Positions 1 through 9,306 of a stretch of DNA of 64,000 bases are shown one piece after another; the stretch's first letter is position 1; each line of letters begins with the position of its first letter. The DNA lies in NCBI GenBank assembly GCA_023953615.1, contig JAMLJH010000002.1, positions 1,568,375 to 1,632,374 of the forward strand, read 5' to 3'. The position numbers and the translations under genes were made by a program. Below the pieces are notes generated by a model that saw only the letters and a list, made by a program, of their open reading frames with translations, was not told the DNA's origin and made no database searches. The stretch comes from Verrucomicrobiia bacterium. Lineage in GTDB: Bacteria; Verrucomicrobiota; Verrucomicrobiia; Limisphaerales; JADLHS01.

Positions 1-1026
1 ATCAACAAACTGGGGGTCGAATGTGCGCGGCTGAGGCTCGGCAAACGTTGCGCCATCATCACCGACGCGCACGTTGGCCGCTGGTATGCCAAACCGGCTT
101 ACAACTCCCTTTCGCGCGCTGGATTTGACCCGGCGCTCGTCGTCGTGCCGGCCGGCGAAATCGCCAAGAGCCTCAAATCCGCACAAAGTTGCTACCGGCG
201 CCTCGCGGCGCACCGGCTCGAACGGCACTCGTTCATCGTCGCTTTGGGTGGCGGAGTGGTTGGCGATCTGGCGGGATTTGTCGCCGCCACTTATCTGCGC
301 GGCATTCCGTTCGTGCAAGTGCCCACCACGCTGCTCGCGCAAGTGGACAGCTCGGTCGGAGGCAAAACCGGCGTCAACCTGAAGGCGGGCAAAAATCTGG
401 TCGGCGCTTTCCATCAACCGCGACTGGTATTGTGCGACCTGACCGCGCTCCACACCCTGCCCTCGCGCGAACTTCGCGCGGGTCTGGCTGAAGTGATCAA
501 GTACGGCATCATTTACGACGCGCCATTCTTTCAACGATTGGAGCGCGATCTCCCCAAGCTTTTACAACGCAAAAATCCGGTACTCGCCCCCGTCATCGCG
601 CGCTGTTGCGAAATCAAAGCGGAGGTTGTGAGCCAGGACGAAACCGAAAGTGGCCTTCGCGCCATCCTGAATTTTGGGCATACCATCGGGCACGGCCTCG
701 AGGCCATTTCGCATTACGGCAAATATTTGCACGGCGAGGCGATCGCCATCGGTCAGGTGGCCGCCGCCCGGTTATCCCAGCAATTCTGCGGTCTGAAAGC
801 CGCGGACACCGCACGCATCGCATCGCTGTTCAAACGCGCGGGTTTGCCAACCACGGTAAAGTTGACGGCCGCCTGTCGCACCAAGCTGCTGGCCGCCATG
901 AAGCTGGATAAGAAAGTTCACGCCGGTGAAATCAAATTCGTGCTCGCCAACCGAATCGGAAAGGTAACTTGGGGACAACGCGTGCCCGCACCGGATCTGG
1001 AAACTCTCCTGAGCAATCATGCCTGA
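1..1026 (+). CDS. aroB: 3-dehydroquinate synthase, 5'-truncated by window edge
   Basis: Converts DAHP to 3-dehydroquinate, the second step of the shikimate pathway; the family is cytosolic and uses NAD+ and a divalent metal. The frame is open from base 1, so roughly the first 20-25 residues lie outside the window and 341 codons remain, close to the family's usual 350-370. Family motifs visible: GGGVVGDLAGF (nucleotide-binding loop), QVDSSVGGKTGVN, GHTIGHGLEA and HGEAIAIG, the last two carrying metal-ligand histidines. A hypothetical gene follows after about 50 bases on the same strand and may be cotranscribed. No frameshift or missing motif seen. The assignment is secure. Confidence 0.96.
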   Translation: MNKLGVECARLRLGKRCAIITDAHVGRWYAKPAYNSLSRAGFDPALVVVPAGEIAKSLKSAQSCYRRLAAHRLERHSFIVALGGGVVGDLAGFVAATYLRGIPFVQVPTTLLAQVDSSVGGKTGVNLKAGKNLVGAFHQPRLVLCDLTALHTLPSRELRAGLAEVIKYGIIYDAPFFQRLERDLPKLLQRKNPVLAPVIARCCEIKAEVVSQDETESGLRAILNFGHTIGHGLEAISHYGKYLHGEAIAIGQVAAARLSQQFCGLKAADTARIASLFKRAGLPTTVKLTAACRTKLLAAMKLDKKVHAGEIKFVLANRIGKVTWGQRVPAPDLETLLSNHA

Positions 1027-1079
1027 TCTTGTCCGCACCACCGCAGCCGCGCCGAGCAACAGGTCATGTTCTTGAAGCC

Positions 1080-1682
1080 ATGAGCGCGGTCAGTGAAAGC
1101 ATCGTTCGCGAATACTTCGAGCTGCACCAGTTCCTCGTGCGGCAGGATCGCAAATACATCAGCCCGACCCGGCGCGAGCAGGACGACATTGACTTTTTCG
1201 TTCTGAATCCCCTGGCCACTTCCCGTGACACCGCCCTGCCCTTCGTTCTGCGCTCGGAAGATTTGCCGGGAATCGAACGCGCGATTGTCGTCGTCAAAGG
1301 CTGGCACACCGAGACGTTCAGTTCGGCGCGACTGGCGGGCACGCCCGAAATTTTTCGCTTCGTCAATCCCAAGGTCTTTCAACGCGCGGCCCGAGCCTTC
1401 GGCTTGAACGGCGCACCGTTAAAAATTCTCATCATTCCCGCCCTGCCGCACCCCATCGAGGCGCGCGAGCAAAGCATCACTCTGCTCCGCAATAAAGGCG
1501 TGGACGCCGTCATCCCATTCCGCACCCTGCTGACTGATCTGGTCCAATCCGTGGCCGCCAACCGCAATTATCAAAAATCGGACCTGCTGCAAATCCTCCG
1601 GATTTTAAAGCACTACGACTTTTTCAAAGGTCCGCAGTTGGAACTCTTCAAATCCGCCCAGCGACGCAATCGGCGCAAGTAA
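1080..1682 (+). CDS. Conserved-looking hypothetical protein
   Basis: A 200-residue soluble protein I do not recognise. The frame is open upstream into the end of aroB, but the ATG at 1080 (MSAVSESIVREY) avoids that overlap and gives a protein-like N-terminus, so I use it. No signal peptide or membrane segment. The middle holds a possible Rossmann-like alternation (AIVVVKGWHTE, LKILIIPALP) and the C-terminus is basic (SAQRRNRRK), which could bind nucleic acid; that is only an inference. It lies just after aroB on the same strand and converges on the M3 peptidase gene. Coding is supported by length, codon regularity and lack of a better frame on either strand. Confidence 0.7.
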   Translation: MSAVSESIVREYFELHQFLVRQDRKYISPTRREQDDIDFFVLNPLATSRDTALPFVLRSEDLPGIERAIVVVKGWHTETFSSARLAGTPEIFRFVNPKVFQRAARAFGLNGAPLKILIIPALPHPIEAREQSITLLRNKGVDAVIPFRTLLTDLVQSVAANRNYQKSDLLQILRILKHYDFFKGPQLELFKSAQRRNRRK

Positions 1683-1694
1683 TTTCACCCGTGG

Positions 1695-1713
1695 CGCACC
1701 GCACGCTGGTGCG
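1695..1713. terminator. Weak stem-loop between convergent genes
   Basis: A 6-bp stem CGCACC/GGTGCG with a 7-base loop lies in the 38-base gap between two convergent genes. No strong T-tract follows, so it may be a weak bidirectional terminator or a REP-like remnant. Confidence 0.3.
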
Positions 1714-1720
1714 ACTCATT

Positions 1721-3454
1721 TTACGCGTGCAGTTTCGTCAACTCGCCCCGGAGCAATTCCACGAGCGGTTTGATGATGCTCGCGTCAAACTGAAACCGAC
1801 ACCCGGCCGCGGCGAACAGTTCGGGTAATGGCCGCGATCCGCCCAACGCCAGCGCGGCCTGGTAATCGTGCAGCGCCTGACGCCGATCGCGTTTGGAATT
1901 CGCCCAGACCTGCAACGCGCCCAACTGCGCGATTCCGTATTCAATGTAGTAAAACGGGTAGAGGAAAATGTGCAGTTGCCGGTGCCATAAATGGGTGCGC
2001 GCCGCTTCATAACCGCTCCAATCCACACTGCCGCCGAAGCGATCCATCAATTCATTCCACGCCGCGCCGCGGGCGGTCCGATCGTGTCCCGGATGTGTAT
2101 AGAGCCAATGTTGAAACGCATCCACCGTGGCAATCCAACCCAGCACGCTGATGATGCTCTCCAGATGCTCGACCCGGGCGCGGCGGATTTCGTCGCCCGT
2201 GTAAAATTCGCCGAGGAATTCATTACCAAGCAGTTCCATGCTCATGGACGCCACCTCGCAAAACTCGATCGGCGCGCTGCGGTAGGCGAGCAAATCCTCG
2301 CTCTGCGCCGCCAGCGCGTGAAAGGCGTGTCCTGCCTCGTGCAGCAACACTTCCACGTCCCGCTTTTGTCCGACTGCGTTCATGAAAATAAACGGCAGCC
2401 GCGCTTCGTTCAGCGTGGATTGATAGCCCCCCGGCGCCTTGCCCTTGCGATTGGCCAGATCCAGCAGCTTTGCCGTACGCAGTTTGGCAAAACCGACGGC
2501 CAGTTGCGGGTCCAGCCGGTCAAAAATCTTTTGCGTGCGCGTGATCAACTCCGCCACGTCCGTGAACGGTTTCAACGCCGGACGTTGCAACGGATCCACC
2601 GCCGTGTCCCACGGCCGCAGCCGTTCCAGCCCAAGTTGTTGCCGACGGCGTTCCTGCAAGTCCCGCAACACCGGTACGACCTCCTGCGCCACCGCCTCGT
2701 GAAACGTGACGCAATCCGCCGGGGTATAATCGAAGCGGCCCTTGGCGCGAAAGACGTAATCGCGATAGTTGCGGAAACCCGCGTTCCGCGCGATCTGTTG
2801 CCGCAGTGCCAGTAACTGCTCCAACTGTGTTTCAAACGCCTCCCGCTCCTCCAAGCGGCGTTGCGCCACCAGCGTCCAGGCCTCCTCTCGCAACGGCCGA
2901 TCCGGTTCTTCGAGATACTTCCCCATCGCCACCAACGTGCGTTCTTCTCCCTGAAACGTCACCGTCAGCGCCCCGCTCAATTTCTGATACTGCTGACCGA
3001 TTTTGGCTTCCTCGGTTTCCAGAGCGACGTTTTCCTCGCGGAACAGTTCGACCAGATTTTTCACGCTCCGAATCAGCACCTCGAACCGGCGCGACGGCAG
3101 TTGACTCCGCTGCGGATGCTCGATGAAGGCGCGCTCCAGTTGAAACTGTCGCGTTTTGAGCTGCGGCTCGATCTCCTCCACGAATTGCAGGTAACGCTGT
3201 TCGGCTTCCGGATGATCCGTGTGGCACGTCATCGCGATGTAACGGCGCGATGCCTCCTCATCTACGGCGGCGCTCAATTCACTCCACGCAATCAGCACTG
3301 CTTCCAAATCCGCTGCCGAACGCGCCAGCGCCAGCCGGTCCTCCACCGCGTCAAACCACGGCGCCATCCGCGGCCAATCCGTAAAGGTTAAATCTGCCGG
3401 AATAAACTGGCGCGGCTTGAACGGCGGCAACTCCCCAAAAGGCAATAAATCCAT
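1721..3454 (-). CDS. M3-family oligoendopeptidase (PepF-like)
   Basis: A 577-residue zinc metallopeptidase that would cleave short peptides in the cytoplasm. The thermolysin-like site HEAGHAFH is at about residues 372-379, and the third zinc ligand is expected among the glutamates of EFCEVASMSME some 25 residues later, the spacing typical of family M3. Length fits oligoendopeptidase F (560-600). The frame is open 45 codons further upstream, but that extension would overlap the preceding gene, so the ATG at 3454 (MDLLPFGELPPFKP) is preferred. It lies 40 bases downstream of the C39-like protease gene and is probably cotranscribed with it. No signal peptide, so the substrate is likely intracellular peptide. 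Family call secure; substrate unknown. Confidence 0.92.
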   Translation of the reverse strand: MDLLPFGELPPFKPRQFIPADLTFTDWPRMAPWFDAVEDRLALARSAADLEAVLIAWSELSAAVDEEASRRYIAMTCHTDHPEAEQRYLQFVEEIEPQLKTRQFQLERAFIEHPQRSQLPSRRFEVLIRSVKNLVELFREENVALETEEAKIGQQYQKLSGALTVTFQGEERTLVAMGKYLEEPDRPLREEAWTLVAQRRLEEREAFETQLEQLLALRQQIARNAGFRNYRDYVFRAKGRFDYTPADCVTFHEAVAQEVVPVLRDLQERRRQQLGLERLRPWDTAVDPLQRPALKPFTDVAELITRTQKIFDRLDPQLAVGFAKLRTAKLLDLANRKGKAPGGYQSTLNEARLPFIFMNAVGQKRDVEVLLHEAGHAFHALAAQSEDLLAYRSAPIEFCEVASMSMELLGNEFLGEFYTGDEIRRARVEHLESIISVLGWIATVDAFQHWLYTHPGHDRTARGAAWNELMDRFGGSVDWSGYEAARTHLWHRQLHIFLYPFYYIEYGIAQLGALQVWANSKRDRRQALHDYQAALALGGSRPLPELFAAAGCRFQFDASIIKPLVELLRGELTKLHA

Positions 3455-3494
3455 GACTCCAGCATAAGCGAGCGCGTCGGGTCGCAAAAGAATT

Positions 3495-4400
3495 TCAACG
3501 CGGCGGGTTTCCAATTGGCGCCGAATCAGTGGTCGGCGCGGCAGGGGCGCGACGTAAAACCACGCCCACATAGCGCCAGCGTCGGGCAAACTCGTCCCGG
3601 GACAGAATGGTTTTCCCGCTCAACGGATCGCCCACCACGACCTGATCGTCATTCACCGCCAGAATCGCCACGTAGTGATCCAGCATGAAACTAAATTTGA
3701 CCACCGCCAGCGTAAGATCGGTGCTTGGCAATTCATCCACGCTCTGAAACCCACGAAACTCACTGAGTAATCCGTCCGTGCCGTACTTTTCCTGCAAGGC
3801 TCGGGCGAGAATGTCCGGGGGCGTGCCCGTCGCCGTGCTCGTATGTGCAAGAATGGCCAGTTCGCCTTCCTCCGCCGGGAATCCCAACCGACGCAATGCC
3901 GTCACCGCCGCGGCGGGACCACAGTTGTAATCATTGCTCTGGCGACAAATACCATCCTCGTCCAGGCGGGTCTTCAACTGCGCGAGATAACTGCGATTGA
4001 ACGCTGGAGCGAGGAACGGCCACACGGACACGAAAGCAACCATCACCATCATGAGGATGACAATCAAAACGCGGGCGCGTCGGCCGGAGATTCGGGATAA
4101 TGGCGTGGTCAACACCATTGCGGCCACCAGGCCAACCACCGCGAATTTGTTTCGCCCCATCATCATCCAGGCGAGGGGTGGTTCGACCGCGAGCGCTGGA
4201 TGGCGCGCGGCAATTCCATAAATGACGATCAACCCCAGCGGGAGACAATAGCCGAGCACCCAATAGGGTCGTCGCAACCGGGAAAACCAATAGCCCAACC
4301 CGGCTCCCGCCGCCGCGAGCAGGGCCACCGCCACCGCTTCAATCCATGGAGTCCAGTGCATGCGTTTTGGAGCAGTTGATAAACCGCGCGATAACCACAT
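3495..4400 (-). CDS. Membrane protein with C39-like papain-fold protease domain
   Basis: 301 residues. The N-terminal half has four hydrophobic segments (about residues 18-36, 47-64, 86-100 and 108-132). The C-terminal half is a C39-like domain: NDYNCGPAAAVTALRRLG supplies the Cys, LDHYVAIL the His and VVVGDPLSG the Asp expected of this fold. Such domains process double-glycine leaders in bacteriocin exporters, but here no ABC part is attached, so it is probably a stand-alone membrane-bound protease facing one side of the inner membrane. The ATG directly abuts the TGA of a 54-residue membrane protein (TGAATG), implying translational coupling; an alternative ATG lies at 4361. An M3 peptidase follows. 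The domain call is good, the role is unknown. Confidence 0.82.
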   Translation of the reverse strand: MWLSRGLSTAPKRMHWTPWIEAVAVALLAAAGAGLGYWFSRLRRPYWVLGYCLPLGLIVIYGIAARHPALAVEPPLAWMMMGRNKFAVVGLVAAMVLTTPLSRISGRRARVLIVILMMVMVAFVSVWPFLAPAFNRSYLAQLKTRLDEDGICRQSNDYNCGPAAAVTALRRLGFPAEEGELAILAHTSTATGTPPDILARALQEKYGTDGLLSEFRGFQSVDELPSTDLTLAVVKFSFMLDHYVAILAVNDDQVVVGDPLSGKTILSRDEFARRWRYVGVVLRRAPAAPTTDSAPIGNPPR

Positions 4401-4565
4401 TCATTTCGAGCCAGCAGCCAGCCAGCGAAACAACGAAATAATAGCTGCGAACAAAATACCGGGAACAATGGCACGCCGGAAGTCGCCGCCAGAGACAATC
4501 CCTCCCCACGCCACTAAAAAATAAATGCTTGCACAAACAAACCAAACTACGTTCCTGAGATTCAT
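4401..4565 (-). CDS. Small membrane protein, 54 residues
   Basis: Read directly from the reverse strand: MNLRNVVWFVCASIYFLVAW begins it, followed by a short polar turn (GGDFRRA), a second hydrophobic helix (IVPGILFAAIISLF) and RWLAAGSK at the end. Two helices with positive residues at both ends suggest a hairpin in the inner membrane with both termini in the cytoplasm. Its TGA is immediately followed by the ATG of the C39-like membrane protease, so the two are likely made in fixed ratio and may form a complex. I know no family for it. Hydropathy and the exact stop/start junction support it as a real gene. Confidence 0.6.
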   Translation of the reverse strand: MNLRNVVWFVCASIYFLVAWGGIVSGGDFRRAIVPGILFAAIISLFRWLAAGSK

Positions 4566-4861
4566 AGAGTTGGCATAGCGCTTTTAATGTCGCCGTAAAT
4601 TTGATGGAACACGGGATTCATGCTGTTACTTCTGTCCAAGATTTCGCGTGGTTGGCGTATTTCGCAGTGGTGTTCATTGAATGTTGTGCCCGTTTCACGT
4701 CCGCCTATGGATTACGTCAAGCGTACTTCGTAGCAAAGAAATGACGCCATTTGGTATGAAGGCGGACGCCCACTTCAAACCACGCGCGGACATCAAACTG
4801 ACGACCGCCCTGAATTCATGAACGAGCATACGCGCGGCAGCGCTTTGGACTGCGACAACAA
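4566..4861. other. Intergenic stretch without a recognisable gene
   Basis: No convincing coding frame or RNA gene. It should contain the promoter of the leftward small-membrane-protein/C39/M3 unit. An inverted pair CGTCCGCCT ... AGGCGGACG with about 57 bases between the arms lies near 4700-4775; function unknown. Confidence 0.4.
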
Positions 4862-4889
4862 AACAGCCCGCCGTTTCCGGCGGGCTGTT
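4862..4889 (-). terminator. Strong hairpin terminator of the beta-helix protein gene
   Basis: Perfect 12-bp stem AACAGCCCGCCG / CGGCGGGCTGTT with a tetraloop (GAAA when read on the minus strand), followed on that strand by TTGTT. It lies 33 bases after the stop of the leftward secreted protein gene. Confidence 0.85.
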
Positions 4890-4922
4890 GGAATTTTCGC
4901 CTGGTTTCAGCGATCTCGGACC

Positions 4923-6857
4923 TTAATTCGCAGTGACCGAGAAGACATCCGCAAACGCACTGGTCTGACCGCCGCCCACCGCGCTGGGTGCTGCCACGCG
5001 ATAGAACGAAGCGCTGGCGTTATCATCAAAGATCGCCGGACTCGCAGCCACCTGGGCAATCTCAGTGTAAGGACCGTTGGCCGTTGCCGCGCGAACAACG
5101 CTATGCATCGGCACGACATCGGTGAAGTTGATGGTGGTGGTCGAACCACTCCGTTCAAACGAACTTACCGTCGGGACTTTGGCCTCCTTCATATAGGTGG
5201 CGGTGATGGTGATCGAAGTGCCCGCTTGAATACCGAGGCTGGCAACATTGAAGGTGAATTCACCCGCCGTCGAATTGGAATCCGCCGCGGAATTATCCTC
5301 AAAACTGCCAAGATGCTTTTTGCCCTGCGGCACGCCGGCCAAATCCCCTTCCGGATCCGATTCATACACATCAATGATCACCCGTGAAACGCTCGACAGC
5401 GGCACCCCACACGTGCCGGAAATCGAGCTTACCGTGGCAGCGGTAATCATGGGCTTAAACGGATAGGGTGACGTTTCATCAATAAACTTGTTCAGAGTTG
5501 TGTAACCCATACTGTCATCAATCATTGGGAAGCAGTTCACAAAGGAATTGCCGCGCATCAGAATCCAGGCATTGTCGTCCGGCGCATTCCAATTGACGCT
5601 TATCCCGATGGAATCATAAACCGTATTGGCCTCGAGTTCGTCACTCACGCCATCGAAATTGGAACCGAACCGCATTTTGCTCTTGCCGCTCAAGTTCATT
5701 TCGTCAACCGCCCAAGCCGTGCCGGTTTTCGGACGGGAACCATCCCGTTCCAAACCGTACGTGTTTCCAGCGATAACAAACACCTTGTCACTCGTTCCAT
5801 AGAACGTCGGTCCGCCATAGACAAACAAGTTTCCTTCCTCGGCATCATTGACGCCGTCGCCATCCGTTCCGATGACGATACTGGGCACCTGGGTGTCATT
5901 GTACCGACCAATCTCCGACGGGGACGGGAACTCGGCCGTACCAAGGTATTGATTGCCAGCCACCGTGCAACGCATCCCTTCGGCAGCGATGCTGTATTCA
6001 AAGGCTGACAGCACGTTGAACTCGGCGCGCGGATTAGCTGCGCCCGCTTTCACGCCAATGGTCGCATTTTCCAAGTTGGGCAATTCCGGACGAGCGCCGC
6101 CGCTGGCGTCACGGTGGCGGAACGCCGTAATTGCGGCGCCGCTCCGGGCGAATTCGTGCGTGACCGGATCCACTCCGACCCAGCAACCGGAAATATGCAA
6201 TCCCCGGCAGGAACCTTGATCGTATTCCCACCAATTCTTGACGTTGTTATCCAGACCGTAATCCAGCGCCACGGCAATTCCATACTCGGTGCCGGTTTCC
6301 TGACCCAGGAGAGCCAGCCCTTTGATGGTGACATTCTGTGCGCGGTAAACCCCCAAAATGGCTACTTCACCCGGCTCGTACGGATCCGTATTTTCCTCGC
6401 CATAACCTGCGCGTTCACTGGCCATGGCGGAATTGTTGATCGCCGGATCGGAAGTGATCAGGGTGCCGTAATTGGCATAGGCCATATCGCGAAAGTTATT
6501 GTTTGGCGCTCGCGCGTCCAAAATAATCTTGATCACCGCGTTGTTCGTCTCCGTGATGGGAGCGGTGTTTACCGCCGACCCCGGCTGGCTGTAGCCGTCA
6601 ATGGTCAAATTGTCCTTGATAACCAAGGGAAACCCTTTAGCCGGCGGATAAATATAATGCGGCCCGGCTCCTGGGATATTGAAGACAATCGAGTCGGACG
6701 GATCCGTGCTGGCATCCGCATCTCGAATGGCTTGCGAGAAGCTGCCCGCTCCATCAGATGCGGTGGTGGTAACGGTAAAGGTCGCCGCAGAGGCAACCCC
6801 GGTGAATAACACAACGCTGCACGCTGTGACACAGGTTAGGATTTTGGTTTTCATCAT
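4923..6857 (-). CDS. Large secreted protein, probable right-handed beta-helix
   Basis: 644 residues. Starting at the ATG pair MMKTKILT gives a clean Sec signal peptide with probable cleavage after GVASA; a longer frame of 19 codons upstream is open but would bury the signal. The mature N-terminus carries TFTVTTTASDGAGSFSQAI and then FNIPGAGPHYIYP and LTIDGYSQPGS, the pattern seen in bacterial proteins with parallel beta-helix repeats of the polymorphic/CSLREA-like type. The C-terminal part looks like a fibronectin-type sandwich ending FYRVAAPSAV, a common ending in verrucomicrobial exported proteins. It is transcribed alone with its own terminator. An extracellular adhesin or polysaccharide-binding role is only an inference. 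Confidence 0.8.
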   Translation of the reverse strand: MMKTKILTCVTACSVVLFTGVASAATFTVTTTASDGAGSFSQAIRDADASTDPSDSIVFNIPGAGPHYIYPPAKGFPLVIKDNLTIDGYSQPGSAVNTAPITETNNAVIKIILDARAPNNNFRDMAYANYGTLITSDPAINNSAMASERAGYGEENTDPYEPGEVAILGVYRAQNVTIKGLALLGQETGTEYGIAVALDYGLDNNVKNWWEYDQGSCRGLHISGCWVGVDPVTHEFARSGAAITAFRHRDASGGARPELPNLENATIGVKAGAANPRAEFNVLSAFEYSIAAEGMRCTVAGNQYLGTAEFPSPSEIGRYNDTQVPSIVIGTDGDGVNDAEEGNLFVYGGPTFYGTSDKVFVIAGNTYGLERDGSRPKTGTAWAVDEMNLSGKSKMRFGSNFDGVSDELEANTVYDSIGISVNWNAPDDNAWILMRGNSFVNCFPMIDDSMGYTTLNKFIDETSPYPFKPMITAATVSSISGTCGVPLSSVSRVIIDVYESDPEGDLAGVPQGKKHLGSFEDNSAADSNSTAGEFTFNVASLGIQAGTSITITATYMKEAKVPTVSSFERSGSTTTINFTDVVPMHSVVRAATANGPYTEIAQVAASPAIFDDNASASFYRVAAPSAVGGGQTSAFADVFSVTAN

Positions 6858-7058
6858 TTTATCTTGGTTTAGGGACAACGGCGATATTAAAAGCTCAAGT
6901 GGGTAATGCAACAACTATTTTGGGAAAACATGAAATTTCTTCAACGCCCTCGCGGGAAGGCCGGTCACGACCGGTTTCGGCCTCGTGGTGACGTTCAACC
7001 GTCCGTAGAAAAACTGATCGCGGCGGACCGGTGGTCGGGCAATCACCATGGTTCAACC

Positions 7059-7922
7059 TCACCGATCAGAGGGGTGCATCAGGAAGTCGAAGGTGTCCCG
7101 CCACCACTCGGGAGGGTGTTCCGTGGCTTCATTGTGCGCGGCTCCAGAAATCACCTGCAACTGCTTCGGCCCGGCATAATTTTCATAGAGCCGCTCGCCA
7201 AACTTGGGCGGGATGGTTTGATCGGCTCCCGCAATCACAAATTGGATCGGCTGACGATAATCCCGCAACCAGGCGGCGGGACGATAGCGATCACGCAGGA
7301 AAAAATAGGGCAATAACCAAGGCATACGGTTCTGTGCCAGAGCCGGCAAACTGTCGTACGGCACAAACATCACCATTCCGCTCACTTGCTCCGGATGGCG
7401 CCGTGCCAAATGCGCCGCGGGGCCGGTCCCGAGTGATTCACTGACCAGATAAGTGGATCGCCCTTGCGGCAACGCAGCCAGCGCCGCTTCAGCCGAACGC
7501 AACCAGCTTTTCAGGCTGGGCCGCCCGCCACGCGCGCCATAACCGGGATATTCCAACACATAAACGTCCGCGGGCGTCGCCTGACTGATGGATTGTGCGA
7601 GATAGCCACGGCCGATTGCCGCTCCGCCATTGCCGTGCAAAATCAAGACATTCCAGGTTGCGTCATCAGATCGGACATATTTCCATCCCATCATTTCACC
7701 TGCGGAATTGGTCCAAAGACTGAAGCCACGTTCCCGCGCCAGAGCGGTTTCTTCCGCCAGCGAATAACGCGCCGGGTGATAAAGCAATTTACGTTGCCAC
7801 GCGCAGCCGCATAGCACGAGCAACACATAGCCACACAGCAGCGCCAGCAGAAAAGAAGTCACACGCGATCTCCTCCGCCCCTGACGCGGCCTCGTTCCTG
7901 ATTTGAGTGAATTCGCATCCAT
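7059..7922 (-). CDS. Membrane-anchored alpha/beta hydrolase (BEM46/YfhR-like)
   Basis: 287 residues from the ATG giving MDANSLKSGTRPRQ; the frame stays open upstream but without a protein-like sequence. A basic N-terminus is followed by one membrane helix (about residues 20-40, ending LLVLCGC), which may be an anchor or a poor lipobox. Then come the hydrolase features: LHGNGG oxyanion loop, nucleophile in SESLGTG (Ser replaces the usual first Gly of GxSxG), acid in GADQTIP, and histidine in GAAHNEA. The order fits the serine hydrolase triad of periplasm-facing esterase-like proteins. Substrate unknown. It appears to be monocistronic. Confidence 0.83.
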   Translation of the reverse strand: MDANSLKSGTRPRQGRRRSRVTSFLLALLCGYVLLVLCGCAWQRKLLYHPARYSLAEETALARERGFSLWTNSAGEMMGWKYVRSDDATWNVLILHGNGGAAIGRGYLAQSISQATPADVYVLEYPGYGARGGRPSLKSWLRSAEAALAALPQGRSTYLVSESLGTGPAAHLARRHPEQVSGMVMFVPYDSLPALAQNRMPWLLPYFFLRDRYRPAAWLRDYRQPIQFVIAGADQTIPPKFGERLYENYAGPKQLQVISGAAHNEATEHPPEWWRDTFDFLMHPSDR

Positions 7923-8213
7923 TCGTGATTCACCCCTGCCCCTCCACGCGTTTTGGTTGGGGAACGATTCCGCCTCGCCGCAGCTCCGCATCGGGCAACG
8001 CCGGGATATACTCAAGCGGACAACCAACTTTAACGCGATTCATACCGCGCAGCTTACAACCAGCGCCCTCCCAAAACCAGACCGATTCAGCCACAGATGA
8101 ATGTGGATATCACAGGTGGCGGGTGAAACCCTACGCCGCTTTTCCAGCGCCAGCGGTGCTGAAGTCTCTACGGCAACGACTTTGTCCGAGCGGCGAGCAC
8201 GGATGCCTTGACG

Positions 8214-9026
8214 CTACAGCTCCAACCCATGCACCGTCGGCCAGCAGCCGCGCACGGACGGCGCGTGAATTCGCAACGAGGAATCATTGCCGATCCAGCC
8301 CGGTTGGCCCGCCGCGTCCACAAACGCCACTCCAATCGGTAGGTCCGGTTGCTCATCCGCCACCCGAATCATCTCCGCCTCCGCCGCATCGCTCATTTCA
8401 ATCCACGCCATCTTGAGTTTCACCGGGTCGAGCGCGCGGGCTTTGATCTTATCAAGTTCCGTCGGGCTGACCTTGGCAAACCGTTTCATCATTTTGATCA
8501 ACGAGAGCGGGCTGAACCCGGGGTCCTTGCCGCACGCCGCCCAACAGATTGCCGGCAATGGAAAAGTTTTGTGCAATTCCACGATGTCCACGTAATCGCG
8601 CGTTTCCGTGCGGGCGGACAGTGCCAGTGCCTTGTTGGTTGCCATGTCGAACAGGTGTAGTCGCCAGCCGAGCAGCGCGTCCCGTTCGATCGGGAAGAAA
8701 CGAAAAGCCGAATCAGCCGCCCAATCTATCTCCACGGATTGCTCGCCGCGCCGTACTCTTGCTTTGCGAAATGTGGCATCTTCTTTCCACTCATTATTTC
8801 TTGATGACGTGTCCACCTCAAAGCCCGCGCGCCGCAAACTTTCCACATCCCGATTGCTGGCGCGCGTGACTTCCCCCGCCAGTTCATGGAAAATGTCGAA
8901 GTCATGCGAGAACCGCGCCGAATCGTCCGTGGCATTCAACACGATCCCGCCCGCGAAATGGCTTTCCTCGCTCCGATTCGCTGCGAGAACCGCTAGGATA
9001 TCTTTTTGTAAAGTGGTGAGAGGCAT
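8214..9026 (-). CDS. AbiEii/AbiGii-like nucleotidyltransferase (possible toxin)
   Basis: 270 residues. The N-terminal motif HFAGGIVLNA followed by RFSHDFDIF matches the GG..(x)n..S.D.D pattern of the minimal nucleotidyltransferase fold in AbiEii-type proteins, whose known members act as type IV toxins that transfer nucleotides to tRNA. Start ATG at 9026 (MPLTTLQKDIL) is chosen because the frame upstream runs inside the overlapping partner gene. That 85-residue partner ends 34 bases inside this gene, so the two are translationally linked like a toxin-antitoxin pair. The last residues (ADEQPDLPIGVAFVDAAG) are unusual for the family. Toxin activity is an inference; it could equally be a housekeeping nucleotidyltransferase of unknown target. 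Confidence 0.72.
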   Translation of the reverse strand: MPLTTLQKDILAVLAANRSEESHFAGGIVLNATDDSARFSHDFDIFHELAGEVTRASNRDVESLRRAGFEVDTSSRNNEWKEDATFRKARVRRGEQSVEIDWAADSAFRFFPIERDALLGWRLHLFDMATNKALALSARTETRDYVDIVELHKTFPLPAICWAACGKDPGFSPLSLIKMMKRFAKVSPTELDKIKARALDPVKLKMAWIEMSDAAEAEMIRVADEQPDLPIGVAFVDAAGQPGWIGNDSSLRIHAPSVRGCWPTVHGLEL

Positions 9027-9250
9027 CGGTGTAATTCCTGGGCGTCCCACCAAGCGCGGCGGTCGCCGTATTCACGGAGGTGTTCCACCACCAGGCGTAC
9101 ATCTTCAAGGTGGCGAATGCTCGCTTCTGGATGCCAGAACCAAAAGCACTCGGGATGATCACGCACCAAGGCAGAGGCGCGCTGGCACAATTCCGGCGGC
9201 GCCGGTGTGGGCGGCGGGAACTCGCGCATTTCATCAGGCTCGGCGGCCAT
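8993..9250 (-). CDS. Small partner of the nucleotidyltransferase (possible antitoxin)
   Basis: 85 residues, rich in charged and aromatic residues (ECFWFWHPEASIRHLEDVR), with no membrane segment. It overlaps the start of the nucleotidyltransferase gene by 34 bases in another frame, the layout usual for toxin-antitoxin operons. It does not show the winged-helix AbiEi antitoxin sequence I would expect, so it may be a different antitoxin type. The initiating ATG is at its natural upstream limit. Coding is supported by the overlap and by composition; function is inferred from position only. Confidence 0.58.
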   Translation of the reverse strand: MAAEPDEMREFPPPTPAPPELCQRASALVRDHPECFWFWHPEASIRHLEDVRLVVEHLREYGDRRAWWDAQELHRCLSPLYKKIS

Positions 9251-9306
9251 GAAGCCAACGTAAGAACGTTCCGGCTGCCGGGCAAGAACTCCTTGCGGCT
9301 ACGTCC

